This document shows positions 25,287 to 32,305 of a stretch of DNA of 42,291 nucleotides, one piece after another. Every line of letters begins with the position of its first letter. The stretch's first letter is position 1. The DNA is taken from contig CAJUOR010000008.1 in NCBI GenBank assembly GCA_910588165.1, positions 1 through 42,291 of the forward strand. The letters run 5' to 3'. The stretch is from an uncultured Thomasclavelia sp. (GTDB taxonomy: Bacteria; Bacillota_I; Bacilli_A; Erysipelotrichales; Coprobacillaceae). The notes under the pieces were generated by a model that worked only from the letters and a program-made list of their open reading frames with translations, was not told the origin of the DNA and made no database searches. The position numbers were made by a program, and so were the translations under genes.

Positions 25287-25886
25287 GTGTCTACAACAAA
25301 AAAAAGTACACGAACAAAAGAAGCAACATTGGGACAGAAGGTTTTATTTGGCTGCATGATTTTTGTAACTTTACCATGGTCTTTAATTTATCTTCTTGTT
25401 TGGAGTGGAAGATGTGCCTACTGTGGCAAACGTATTCTTTTCAATAAACGTGTTTGTAAAAAGTGTTTTACGAATTCTCATGCGATTGTCGAGCAGTTTG
25501 ATGAAAAGATTGAAATGTTCTATCAACAGCTATCAACCGTTGATGATATCACTGATATTATTTCACAATATCATTACGTTGTGAATCAATTTGAAGGCAT
25601 TCAGGATATTTATAAAGCTTTAGATGATGAAGTTGATATTGAATCAATGGAGCAGAAAACATTGGTCACACTGCATAGAACATTGGAGAATTGGATGAAT
25701 AACTGTCAATACCAGTTCTCTATCAATGAAGCTTATCGCAAAGAAACACTAGAAGAAATCAAGGATTTACAGGAAGATATGCCTTACTTCAAGGAAATTC
25801 TTCAACCTTATTATGATGAAATTTCTGAAATTAAACCGGAAAATACATCAGAAACCCTCGAAAATTCAGTGCAAACAGAAGTTTAG
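25287..25886 (+). CDS. uncharacterised membrane protein with zinc ribbon and acidic tail
   Basis: 199 residues from the GTG at 25287, 8 nt after AAGGGAG; an ATG at 25281 is only 2 nt from that site. A basic N-terminus (about 1-15) is followed by one membrane segment (about 19-38, VLFGCMIFVTLPWSLIYLLV). A CxxC...CxxC zinc ribbon comes next (CAYCGK and CKKCF, about 43-60), then a long acidic helical region to the C-terminus. I do not recognise the family. By position the ribbon sits directly at the membrane. It stands alone between its own promoter and terminator on the plus strand, so nothing nearby suggests a partner. Confidence 0.8.
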   Translation: MSTTKKSTRTKEATLGQKVLFGCMIFVTLPWSLIYLLVWSGRCAYCGKRILFNKRVCKKCFTNSHAIVEQFDEKIEMFYQQLSTVDDITDIISQYHYVVNQFEGIQDIYKALDDEVDIESMEQKTLVTLHRTLENWMNNCQYQFSINEAYRKETLEEIKDLQEDMPYFKEILQPYYDEISEIKPENTSETLENSVQTEV

Positions 25887-25890
25887 TCCA

Positions 25891-25917
25891 AAAAAGATGC
25901 GATTGCATCTTTTTTAT
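25891..25917 (+). terminator. terminator of the zinc-ribbon protein gene
   Basis: AAAAGATGC-GATT-GCATCTTTT followed by TTATT: perfect 9-bp stem, 5 nt after the stop codon. Confidence 0.85.
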
Positions 25918-25925
25918 TATGGATA

Positions 25926-25956
25926 ATAAAAAAAGAACCGTTACAACAAACGGTTC
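25926..25956 (-). terminator. terminator of greA
   Basis: Minus strand GAACCGTT-TGTTGT-AACGGTTC then TTTTTTTATT; 9 nt after the greA stop. Back to back with the plus-strand terminator of the convergent gene. Confidence 0.85.
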
Positions 25957-25965
25957 AAATAGCTT

Positions 25966-26448
25966 TTAATCAGCTAATTTAATTTCTAAAATTTTAACTT
26001 GATATGGTTCTTCGACCATTACAGTTACCGTTTCACCAACAGCGTGTCCTAAAACAGCTTTCGCTAAAGGACATTCGTTAGAAATCTTACCTTGATCGGG
26101 ATTCGTTTCAAAAGCACCGACAATCGCATATTCATTTTCAATATTGTCTGCCATATCTAACATTCTAACTTGCATACCCGGTTTAACAACTTGTAAATCA
26201 ATCGCATCTTCATCAATCATCTCTGCATTTTGAATCATTGCATCGATTTCTTTGATTCTTGCTTCGACCTCAGCTTGTCTTTCTCTTGCCGCATCATAAT
26301 CCGCATTTTCTGACAAGTCCCCTTGGGCACGTGCTGCCTGCAAATCTTCAATGACTTTAGGTCTTTCTACATTTACTAATAAATCACGTTCTTTACGTAA
26401 CTTTTCTATACCACTTTTGGTAAGCAATACTTTATCGTGTTCTGCCAT
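25966..26448 (-). CDS. greA: transcription elongation factor GreA
   Basis: 160 residues from the ATG at 26448 (GAGGTG upstream). The N-terminal coiled coil carries the tip acidic pair in GDLSENADYDAARERQ (about 37-52), which reaches the polymerase active site to stimulate cleavage of backtracked RNA. The C-terminal FKBP-like domain includes YAIVGAFETNPDQGKISNEC and PLAKAVLGHAVGE. It is monocistronic here with its own strong promoter, downstream of udk as in B. subtilis. Confidence 0.97.
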   Translation of the reverse strand: MAEHDKVLLTKSGIEKLRKERDLLVNVERPKVIEDLQAARAQGDLSENADYDAARERQAEVEARIKEIDAMIQNAEMIDEDAIDLQVVKPGMQVRMLDMADNIENEYAIVGAFETNPDQGKISNECPLAKAVLGHAVGETVTVMVEEPYQVKILEIKLAD

Positions 26449-26468
26449 ACTCTCACCTCGCATCATTT

Positions 26469-26497
26469 AATATAGCATAATTTTTAGTAATAGTCAA
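26469..26497 (-). promoter_or_regulatory. greA: strong sigma-A promoter of greA
   Basis: Minus strand TTGACT (26492-26497), 17-nt spacer, TATATT (26469-26474). Confidence 0.8.
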
Positions 26498-26548
26498 AAT
26501 ATTCTTCTTTGAGTTTTCTATTTAAATCTTAAAAACTTATCTTCATTA

Positions 26549-26574
26549 AATAATCTGTTTCAAAAACAGCTATT
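26549..26574 (-). terminator. weak terminator after udk
   Basis: Minus strand AATA-G-CTGTTT, loop TTG, AAACAG-AT-TATT with a tail containing only a few T. It directly follows the udk stop. Read-through into greA is plausible. Confidence 0.35.
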
Positions 26575-27219
26575 CTAGTATTTTAACATGGCTTTTGGCG
26601 TATTTTGTTGGTCTAGCTTAGATAATATCTTAGAGATAATAACGTCCATCGCCGCCTTATTTTCAACACCGTGTAACACAATTAAATCAGCTTTATACTT
26701 GGAAGGCTCGACAAACAGTTCGTGCATTGGTCTAACAGTTGTTAGGTATTGTTGTTTGATAGATTCTAAACTACGCCCTCTTTCCAACATATCTCTTTCT
26801 AGCCTTCTGATAAAGCGAATATCCGCCGGTGTTTCCACATATAATTTTAAATCACAGTATTTGGCAACCTCTTCGATTGCCAATGTAAACAAACCATCTA
26901 ATAAAACAATTTCAGATGGCACAAGATACTCCGTCTGATTAGAGCGATTATGTGCTTTGAAGTCGTAAATCGGCTTAACAATCGCCTTTCCCTCTTTTAA
27001 TGCTTTCACGTGTTCTGCAAGTAAATCTAAATCAAAAGCATCGGGGTGATCGAAATTGATTTTTGTCCGAGCCTCAAAAGGCAAATGACTTAAATCTTTG
27101 TAATAGTCATCAAAATACAAAACAGTAACATATTTACCGAAAGCTTCTTTTAAAGCATGGACAATCGAGGTTTTGCCCGAGGCACTTCCACCTGCAAGAC
27201 CGATTAAGTAAGGTTTCAT
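26575..27219 (-). CDS. udk: uridine/cytidine kinase
   Basis: Phosphorylates uridine and cytidine in pyrimidine salvage. 214 residues with P-loop GLAGGSASGKTS (about 7-18), VLYFDDYYKDL, the substrate loop TKINFDHPDAFDLDLL (about 53-68), YDFKAHNR and RRLERDMLERGRSLES. The ATG overlaps the trhP2 stop by 4 nt (ATGA) and is preceded by GGAAGGTGAG. It is the last gene of the mltG-trmR-trhP1-trhP2-udk run. Confidence 0.95.
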   Translation of the reverse strand: MKPYLIGLAGGSASGKTSIVHALKEAFGKYVTVLYFDDYYKDLSHLPFEARTKINFDHPDAFDLDLLAEHVKALKEGKAIVKPIYDFKAHNRSNQTEYLVPSEIVLLDGLFTLAIEEVAKYCDLKLYVETPADIRFIRRLERDMLERGRSLESIKQQYLTTVRPMHELFVEPSKYKADLIVLHGVENKAAMDVIISKILSKLDQQNTPKAMLKY

Positions 27220-28463
27220 TTTCTCACCTTCCTTGCCATATCATTGGCACTGACATGAGATGATACTTTTAAATATAATTCTTCCATCGGGTGATTGGCC
27301 ACTTCAATAGCTTCCATCTCTAAGTTGTATAACGCTTCGACCTGCATCGTGAAATTATCTTGATTTGGACTGAAAAATTCAACAACATCTCCGACTTTAA
27401 AATGATTTCGCTGTTCAATTTTTGCCAAGCCGGTATTTTCATCATAAGCTAAGACACGGATAACAAATTCTTGAGTTGGGTGCTCATCACGTAAATTAAA
27501 CAACTGTTGCTTTTCATTGGCAATACCATAGAAAAAGCCGGTGCTGACCTTGCGATTAGCTGCCTTCGCTATTTCTTTTTCATAAAAATCCGACATATTG
27601 AAATGGTCGGGATCGGCACAATAAGCATCAATCAATTTACGATACGTTGATACAATCGTAGCAATATAATGAATTGACTTCATTCTGCCTTCAATCTTAA
27701 AAGAATCTACCCCGGCTTCAATCAATTGCGGGATTTCGGTGATACTGGCTAAGTCGCAACTTGACATGGTAAAAGGTGTATCTCCAATGGTTTGTTGTCG
27801 GCTGTCTTCTAAAGTATAAAACCAACGACATGACTGTGAACAGCCTCCTCGATTAGCATCACGCCTTGAATAATAATTAGAAAGCATACATCTACCTGAT
27901 AAATTCACACACATCGCACCATGAATAAAATACTCAATATCAATAGGTGATTGTTCAATAATTTGCGTTAAAGCCTCATAAGTAACTTCTCTAGCCAAAA
28001 CGACACGTTCAACACCTTTTTTTGCCCAAAATTTAACAGCCTCACTGTTAGTTGAAGACATCTGGGTTGATAGATGCGTTTCAAACCGACACCCTAAACG
28101 CTTTGCCGTTAAAATAACGTGCGGATCAGCGGCAATAATTGCATCGACCCCAATTTCATCAAGCTTTAATAAGTAATCTTCTAAACCGGCTAAATTTTCT
28201 TCATGCATGACAATATTGGCGGTGACATGAACTTTCGCACCATGGGCATGGCTAAACGCAACAGCCTCTTGAATATTTTCAAGACTGAAGTTTGAAGCTT
28301 GAGAACGCAAAGAAAATTCTTTCCCACCAAAGAAAACCGCATCGGCACCATATAAAACCGCTGTTTTCAATTTTTCTAAGTTACCTGCCGGAGCTAACAA
28401 TTCCGGCTTTCTCACAATGACACGACGGCCATCAATGATTTGACTGATTTCTTTTTTCATCAT
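27216..28463 (-). CDS. trhP2: U32 family peptidase-like tRNA hydroxylation protein TrhP2
   Basis: 415 residues. N-terminal KPELLAPAGNLEKLKTAVLY, then FHTHLSTQ-type segment FETHLSTQMSS, and the cysteine-rich signature FIHGAMCVNLSGRCMLSNYY continuing to GGCSQSCRW (about 165-205), whose four cysteines are the hallmark of the U32 family. The C-terminal third is a beta-barrel (FKVGDVVEFFSP). In B. subtilis YrrO/TrhP2 works with TrhP1 to hydroxylate wobble uridine 34 in tRNA. The gene overlaps trhP1 by 32 nt and is followed by udk. AGGGTG precedes the ATG. Confidence 0.9.
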   Translation of the reverse strand: MMKKEISQIIDGRRVIVRKPELLAPAGNLEKLKTAVLYGADAVFFGGKEFSLRSQASNFSLENIQEAVAFSHAHGAKVHVTANIVMHEENLAGLEDYLLKLDEIGVDAIIAADPHVILTAKRLGCRFETHLSTQMSSTNSEAVKFWAKKGVERVVLAREVTYEALTQIIEQSPIDIEYFIHGAMCVNLSGRCMLSNYYSRRDANRGGCSQSCRWFYTLEDSRQQTIGDTPFTMSSCDLASITEIPQLIEAGVDSFKIEGRMKSIHYIATIVSTYRKLIDAYCADPDHFNMSDFYEKEIAKAANRKVSTGFFYGIANEKQQLFNLRDEHPTQEFVIRVLAYDENTGLAKIEQRNHFKVGDVVEFFSPNQDNFTMQVEALYNLEMEAIEVANHPMEELYLKVSSHVSANDMARKVRK

Positions 28464-29361
28464 CCATCACCCTCACATCATCTAATTTATATACTGTTCT
28501 ATCTTGGTAAAAACCATCTGTCTTTTCAACATCACCCATCAAGTTTGCAAGCATACCTCTTAAAGCTTGGTGATGCTTCGTAAACGTACCATCACCAACA
28601 GCCTGAATAGCTTCCTGGTAAAGATTAACCACCTCTAAAGCTCGATAGGCGTCCATCTTAAAGCAATCAACAAACCCATAGCGAATCATTTCTAAATCAA
28701 GACTGCCTAAATAATCTAAGGCAACCAACTCGCTTTTAGATACAATATTAGTTCCAAAGCGATCCTCAAAAATCCAAGCCTCTAAATCATTATCCTTGAC
28801 TTTGAGCGTATAAATATCTTCTGTCAAATCCAATCCATTTTCTCTTGCATAGTTACTTAAGAGCTGACGTCTGGATTGCGCCATATACATCACACCATGA
28901 ATTTGAACCATCAAAGGCATTTCCGTTTTTTGAGCGATTTTCACAACATCTTCTAACGAAATCTCACGAGCCAAGAAGCTGCTGTCAATCCCCATCGTTT
29001 TAAAATCATTCAATGTCGCCCCATTGGTGTTTAAAGTTTCCGGCATATACATCATTTCTTGTTTTAAGCCCATTTCCTTTGCCATATTCAATAAGCCGAA
29101 ATCTTGGAAAATAATCCCATAGATTTGACTGTTTTTTATATCGCTTAACCACTGTTTAACCAATTCTAAATCTTTTTGGTCGTACAGTTGATTCATCAAT
29201 ACGAAAACTTTGAAACTTTGACTTAATTTTTCCATCGTTTCAAAAGATATACTTAAGGCATGACGACTGGAAATTTCATCATTACCTACAATTAAGCCCA
29301 CATCTAATGCCTGATAGTCATTAACGTATGTCAAACTATTTAAACTACATAAAAGTTCCAT
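28432..29361 (-). CDS. trhP1: U32 family protein TrhP1 (tRNA U34 hydroxylation)
   Basis: 309 residues. A U32-family TIM-barrel half protein without the cysteine cluster: IYGIIFQDFGLLNMAKEMGL, then FLAREISLEDVV, and MVQIHGVMYMAQSRRQLLSN in the place where TrhP2 carries cysteines. The pairing of a short U32 protein with a full-length one directly downstream is the YrrN-YrrO arrangement of B. subtilis. It starts within the end of trmR (17-nt overlap), with GAGAGG upstream. Product modification with TrmR is 5-hydroxy- then 5-methoxyuridine at tRNA position 34. Confidence 0.87.
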   Translation of the reverse strand: MELLCSLNSLTYVNDYQALDVGLIVGNDEISSRHALSISFETMEKLSQSFKVFVLMNQLYDQKDLELVKQWLSDIKNSQIYGIIFQDFGLLNMAKEMGLKQEMMYMPETLNTNGATLNDFKTMGIDSSFLAREISLEDVVKIAQKTEMPLMVQIHGVMYMAQSRRQLLSNYARENGLDLTEDIYTLKVKDNDLEAWIFEDRFGTNIVSKSELVALDYLGSLDLEMIRYGFVDCFKMDAYRALEVVNLYQEAIQAVGDGTFTKHHQALRGMLANLMGDVEKTDGFYQDRTVYKLDDVRVMDDEKRNQSNH

Positions 29362-29953
29362 TGTTGCCTCTCTTTCTAATCACGACAATCCCGTCGCCCT
29401 TTTGAACATATTCGCTTTCATAATCGCCATTGTTTAAAATCCAATCTTTGAAGCGTTTAATTTTGCGAACTAATGCTCTTGTATTACGGTTTTGAATATG
29501 TTCAATATCAAACACCATGCCATGAAAATCTAAATTATCGACAATCACAAAACCATCTGCTTTTAACAAATGGATATATTTTTCAAAAAACTTTTGATAT
29601 TGGGCTTTGGCAGCATCAATAAAAACACAGTCATAAGGAGCATATTTTAAAACTGCTTCCTCTAGTTCCAACGCATCGGCAAGATGCAGTTCAATGCGTT
29701 TGTCCAATTGAAATGCTTTAATATTCTGTTTAGCTTGCTTTGCCCGAAAGTCATCACGCTCTATCGTATCAATCTTGACGCTTTGAACGTGACTAGCCAT
29801 ATAGATAGCCGAATACCCAACTGCCGAACCTATTTCCAAAACAGAAGACGCTTGGCACTCCTGAAGTAATTCTACCATGAACGCCAAGCCCTCTTCTTGC
29901 ATAATCGGAATCTGATCTTCCAACGCTTTATTTTTTAATTCTATTAAATCCAC
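29345..29953 (-). CDS. trmR: tRNA 5-hydroxyuridine methyltransferase TrmR (YrrM family)
   Basis: 202 residues, starting with GTG 8 nt after AAGGGG; no in-frame ATG is near. Class I SAM methyltransferase of the O-methyltransferase 3 family: motif I VLEIGSAVGYSAIYMA (about 39-54), metal-site IDTIERD, FIDAAKAQYQKFFE (about 112-125) and VIVDNLDFHGMV (about 138-149). In B. subtilis it methylates ho5U34 to mo5U34. Followed at once by trhP1 and trhP2, whose products create its substrate, so three enzymes of one wobble-base pathway are consecutive. Confidence 0.9.
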   Translation of the reverse strand: MDLIELKNKALEDQIPIMQEEGLAFMVELLQECQASSVLEIGSAVGYSAIYMASHVQSVKIDTIERDDFRAKQAKQNIKAFQLDKRIELHLADALELEEAVLKYAPYDCVFIDAAKAQYQKFFEKYIHLLKADGFVIVDNLDFHGMVFDIEHIQNRNTRALVRKIKRFKDWILNNGDYESEYVQKGDGIVVIRKRGNNGTFM

Positions 29954-29968
29954 AACATCAACCCCTTA

Positions 29969-31054
29969 TTATTCATCAGGCCATGGATACGCATCTACAT
30001 TTTGTAAATGTTCATCGTAAGTTTTAGCATAATAAACCGTACCGTCCGGTCCTGCATAGAAAAATAAATAATCGTGATCGGCATGATTAACACAGCTTTT
30101 CATCGTAATATCAGAAACACTACTGATAGGTCCGATAGGAAGACCGGTGCGTTTATATGTATTGTAAGGTGAATCAGCTACGCTTTCGATTTCCGCATAA
30201 CTTAAATCAACCCCGGTTCTTTCTAAAGCATATAAAACGGTAATATCACTTTCTAAAGGCATATCTTGTTGCAAACGGTTGATGAAAGCTTCCGCAATCA
30301 TCGGTCTATCTTTATCGAATAATGATTCTCTTTCGACAATTGAAGCGAATGTTAAAAATTCATGAGGAGTTAATTGCATTTTATTCATGCCTTCTTCGTA
30401 TTCATGTAATTTTTGACTTGTCATTTCTAACATCGCATAAGTTAAATCATCAACTGTTGGCTTTTTAGTTGTCAATGTATATGTTTCCGGAAATAAATAG
30501 CCTTCTAATGGATATTTAATACCATCTTGGAAAATTTCATCAGCGTTTAAGAACCAATACTCAGACACTAATTTGTCCAAATATTCACGATTATTCCACT
30601 GATCCATTACTTCTTTTTTACTAACCCCGCAACTTTCCGCCACTATTTCGGCAATTTGCGGTAAAGTTAATCCTTCGGGAATCGTTACCCTGATTTTAAC
30701 TAAGTAATCTGTATCCCCGCTTGTAACGGCATCAATAATTTCAGGTAAACTCATACCTTTATTTAATTCATAGCTGTTGACATGAAGCCCATCAACTTTA
30801 TGCAATTTCAAATAAAGCTTCGCAACTAATTGATTTTTCATTAACCCATTTTCATCTAATAGGTCAAATAAATCTTGAAAAGTCGCACCATCTTCAATCG
30901 TTAAGATAACTTTATCCTCACTTGACCCTGTTGGTTTCAAATTTTCATTATAGAAAATATACATACCACCGATGATCGTAATCACTAACATGGCAGCTGC
31001 AATAACTAACTTCGTTGTTTTCTTTTTCATATTCTGTGCAATTGATAACTGCAC
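29969..31054 (-). CDS. mltG: endolytic murein transglycosylase MltG
   Basis: Cuts nascent glycan strands, probably setting chain ends during wall synthesis. 361 residues from the GTG at 31054 (AGGAGG 5 nt upstream; another GTG at 31060 abuts it). One membrane segment (about 15-35) puts the rest outside. The LysM-like part is followed by the YceG core: GYLFPETYTL (about 190), the catalytic Glu in ASIVERES (about 237), MPLESDITVLYAL, and NTYKRTGLPIGPIS. The usual GPIxNPG motif is altered to GPISSVSD, a small departure. It has its own promoter and leads trmR-trhP1-trhP2-udk. Confidence 0.93.
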   Translation of the reverse strand: MQLSIAQNMKKKTTKLVIAAAMLVITIIGGMYIFYNENLKPTGSSEDKVILTIEDGATFQDLFDLLDENGLMKNQLVAKLYLKLHKVDGLHVNSYELNKGMSLPEIIDAVTSGDTDYLVKIRVTIPEGLTLPQIAEIVAESCGVSKKEVMDQWNNREYLDKLVSEYWFLNADEIFQDGIKYPLEGYLFPETYTLTTKKPTVDDLTYAMLEMTSQKLHEYEEGMNKMQLTPHEFLTFASIVERESLFDKDRPMIAEAFINRLQQDMPLESDITVLYALERTGVDLSYAEIESVADSPYNTYKRTGLPIGPISSVSDITMKSCVNHADHDYLFFYAGPDGTVYYAKTYDEHLQNVDAYPWPDE

Positions 31055-31083
31055 ATTCACCTCCTCACAATTTTTCCTTTATT

Positions 31084-31112
31084 ATTATACGTGATTTTAA
31101 AATAAAAGTAAA
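31084..31112 (-). promoter_or_regulatory. mltG: sigma-A promoter of the mltG operon
   Basis: Minus strand TTTACT (31107-31112), 17-nt spacer, TATAAT (31084-31089), directly after the terminator of the upstream gene. Confidence 0.7.
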
Positions 31113-31126
31113 TACGACAAAAGACG

Positions 31127-31153
31127 CAAAAAAGGAAATGCATCGCATTTCCC
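31127..31153 (-). terminator. terminator after the DUF1292 gene
   Basis: Minus strand GGAAATGC-GAT-GCATTTCC followed by TTTTTT: perfect 8-bp stem (10 bp with flanking AA/TT). Confidence 0.85.
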
Positions 31154-31166
31154 TTAGTATTATCAA

Positions 31167-31556
31167 TTAGTGGTGATGTCCACAACCACATTCATGGTCT
31201 TCGTCATGGTGATGTCCACAACCGCATCCATGGTCTTCATCGTGATGATGTCCACAACCGCATTCATGGTCTTCATCGTGATGATGTCCACAACCGCAAG
31301 TTTCACCTTCACAAGTTTCTTCATCATTACTCATGAAGCTTTCAAATACATCATTGATCATATCCCATTCTTCCGCACTGTCAACATCAAACAAATGCCC
31401 TTCATCATCATAAACAGATGCGAAAACATTTGGTTCTGCCTCATCGGCATCATAATATAAGACATATGACTTACCATTATTTTCAAAAGTGAAAAGAATT
31501 GTATATTCTTTATCTTCACCTTGATCATTTGTCACAACAATTACATCTGAATCCAT
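31167..31556 (-). CDS. DUF1292 protein with tandem Cys/His metal-binding tail
   Basis: 129 residues. Residues 1-80 are a DUF1292 (YrzB-type) domain: DQGEDKEYTILFTFENNGKS, VLYYDADEAE, NVFASVYDDEG and EEWDMINDVFESF. The neighbours ruvX and ireB are its standard partners in Firmicutes; domain function is unknown. The last 43 residues are an added tail of four CGCGHHH blocks joined by DEDHE or DEDHG, built only of Cys, Gly, His, Asp and Glu. Such a tail would bind Zn, Ni or Cu, as do the His-rich ends of UreE, HypB or SlyD; the metal is not known. AAAGGAGG precedes the ATG. A strong terminator follows. Confidence 0.9.
   Translation of the reverse strand: MDSDVIVVTNDQGEDKEYTILFTFENNGKSYVLYYDADEAEPNVFASVYDDEGHLFDVDSAEEWDMINDVFESFMSNDEETCEGETCGCGHHHDEDHECGCGHHHDEDHGCGCGHHHDEDHECGCGHHH
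31171..31300 (-). repeat. in-frame 36-bp tandem repeat, about 3.6 copies
   Basis: Units start at 31171, 31207, 31243 and 31279 (partial) and share the core GATGTCCACAACCGCAT on the plus strand with few changes. The period is 12 codons and encodes CGCGHHHDEDHx. All copies stay in frame. Confidence 0.9.
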
Positions 31557-31570
31557 TGTTTTATCCTCCT

Positions 31571-31990
31571 TTAGTGACTATCTAAATAGCCTTGCAGAAT
31601 ATTAACCGCCGCCATTTTATCAATCACTTTTTTTCTTTTCTTTCTTGATACATCCGCAAAAATCAAAGACTGTTCGGCTGCTTTGGTTGTCAAGCGTTCA
31701 TCAGAAAGCACTACACTAAGATGAGGTCTAGCCTCTAGCAACATTTCTTTGAAGCGGATAGATATTTGAGCCCGTTCTCCAATATCGCCATTCATGTGTT
31801 TAGGAAGCCCTAAAACAATAACCTGAACATTTTCCTTATCGACAATTTCTACCACATGGTTTAAGGCCTCTTGATAGCATTCCGGCTGAAAACGATATGT
31901 TTCTAGTCCATGCGCAATCATCCCTAAAACATCTGATAGTGCAATTCCAATTGTTCGTGAACCCAAATCCAAACCCATGACTTTATTCAT
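31571..31990 (-). CDS. ruvX: RuvX/YqgF family Holliday-junction resolvase-like protein
   Basis: 139 residues, the usual length. RNase H-like fold with VMGLDLGSRTIGIALSD at the N-terminus (first catalytic Asp), VIVLGLPKHMNGDIGERA (about 57-74), LSDERLTTKAAEQSL (second acidic pair) and KVIDKMAAVNILQGYLD (last Asp). The family acts in 16S rRNA 5'-end processing in some bacteria and has been proposed as a resolvase. TGGAGG lies 6 nt before the ATG, overlapping the end of ireB; the DUF1292 gene follows 14 nt later. Confidence 0.93.
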   Translation of the reverse strand: MNKVMGLDLGSRTIGIALSDVLGMIAHGLETYRFQPECYQEALNHVVEIVDKENVQVIVLGLPKHMNGDIGERAQISIRFKEMLLEARPHLSVVLSDERLTTKAAEQSLIFADVSRKKRKKVIDKMAAVNILQGYLDSH

Positions 31991-31991
31991 G

Positions 31992-32246
31992 CTAATCCTC
32001 CATGTAAGACTTCACTAGCTCTTCAATGATTTCATCTCTATCAATCTGCTGAATAATTTGTCTAGCACCTTTATGACTTGAGATATAAGCAGGATCATTA
32101 GAAATTAAATATCCCGCAATTTGATGTACTGCATTATACCCCTTCTCTTGCAATGCCAAGAAAACTGTCTGCAAATTGGAACGAATGACTTCACGTTTGA
32201 TATCCTCAGAGCTAAAAATCATTGTCTTTGAATTATCTCTTTTCAT
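31992..32246 (-). CDS. ireB: IreB family regulatory phosphoprotein (UPF0297)
   Basis: 84 residues, full length for the family. Conserved core IKREVIRSNLQTVFLALQEK, then GYNAVHQIAGYLISNDPAYI, ending GARQIIQQIDRDEIIEELV. In Enterococcus, IreB is phosphorylated on N-terminal threonines by the Ser/Thr kinase IreK and affects cephalosporin resistance; Thr8 (SKTMIF) is the likely counterpart here. Sits between alaS and ruvX, as in most Firmicutes. AAAGGAG precedes the ATG by 9 nt. Confidence 0.93.
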   Translation of the reverse strand: MKRDNSKTMIFSSEDIKREVIRSNLQTVFLALQEKGYNAVHQIAGYLISNDPAYISSHKGARQIIQQIDRDEIIEELVKSYMED

Positions 32247-32305
32247 ATATATCGCTCCTTTCCGAAACCACCTATAACTATTCTACATCATTTTATTAAA
32301 AATAT

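Noticed and set aside
31171..31300. 36-bp repeats that look like a CRISPR array
   Set aside because: Repeats are directly abutting with no variable spacers, and every unit is 12 codons in frame within a coding gene.
31170..31460. Plus-strand Met/Thr-rich frame opposite the Cys/His tail
   Set aside because: Antisense of the His-codon repeats; composition is explained by the reverse complement of CAC/CAT runs.
32247..32305. Promoter for ireB-ruvX in the gap after alaS
   Set aside because: TAGAAT is present but no acceptable -35 at 16-18 nt; read-through from alaS explains expression without it.
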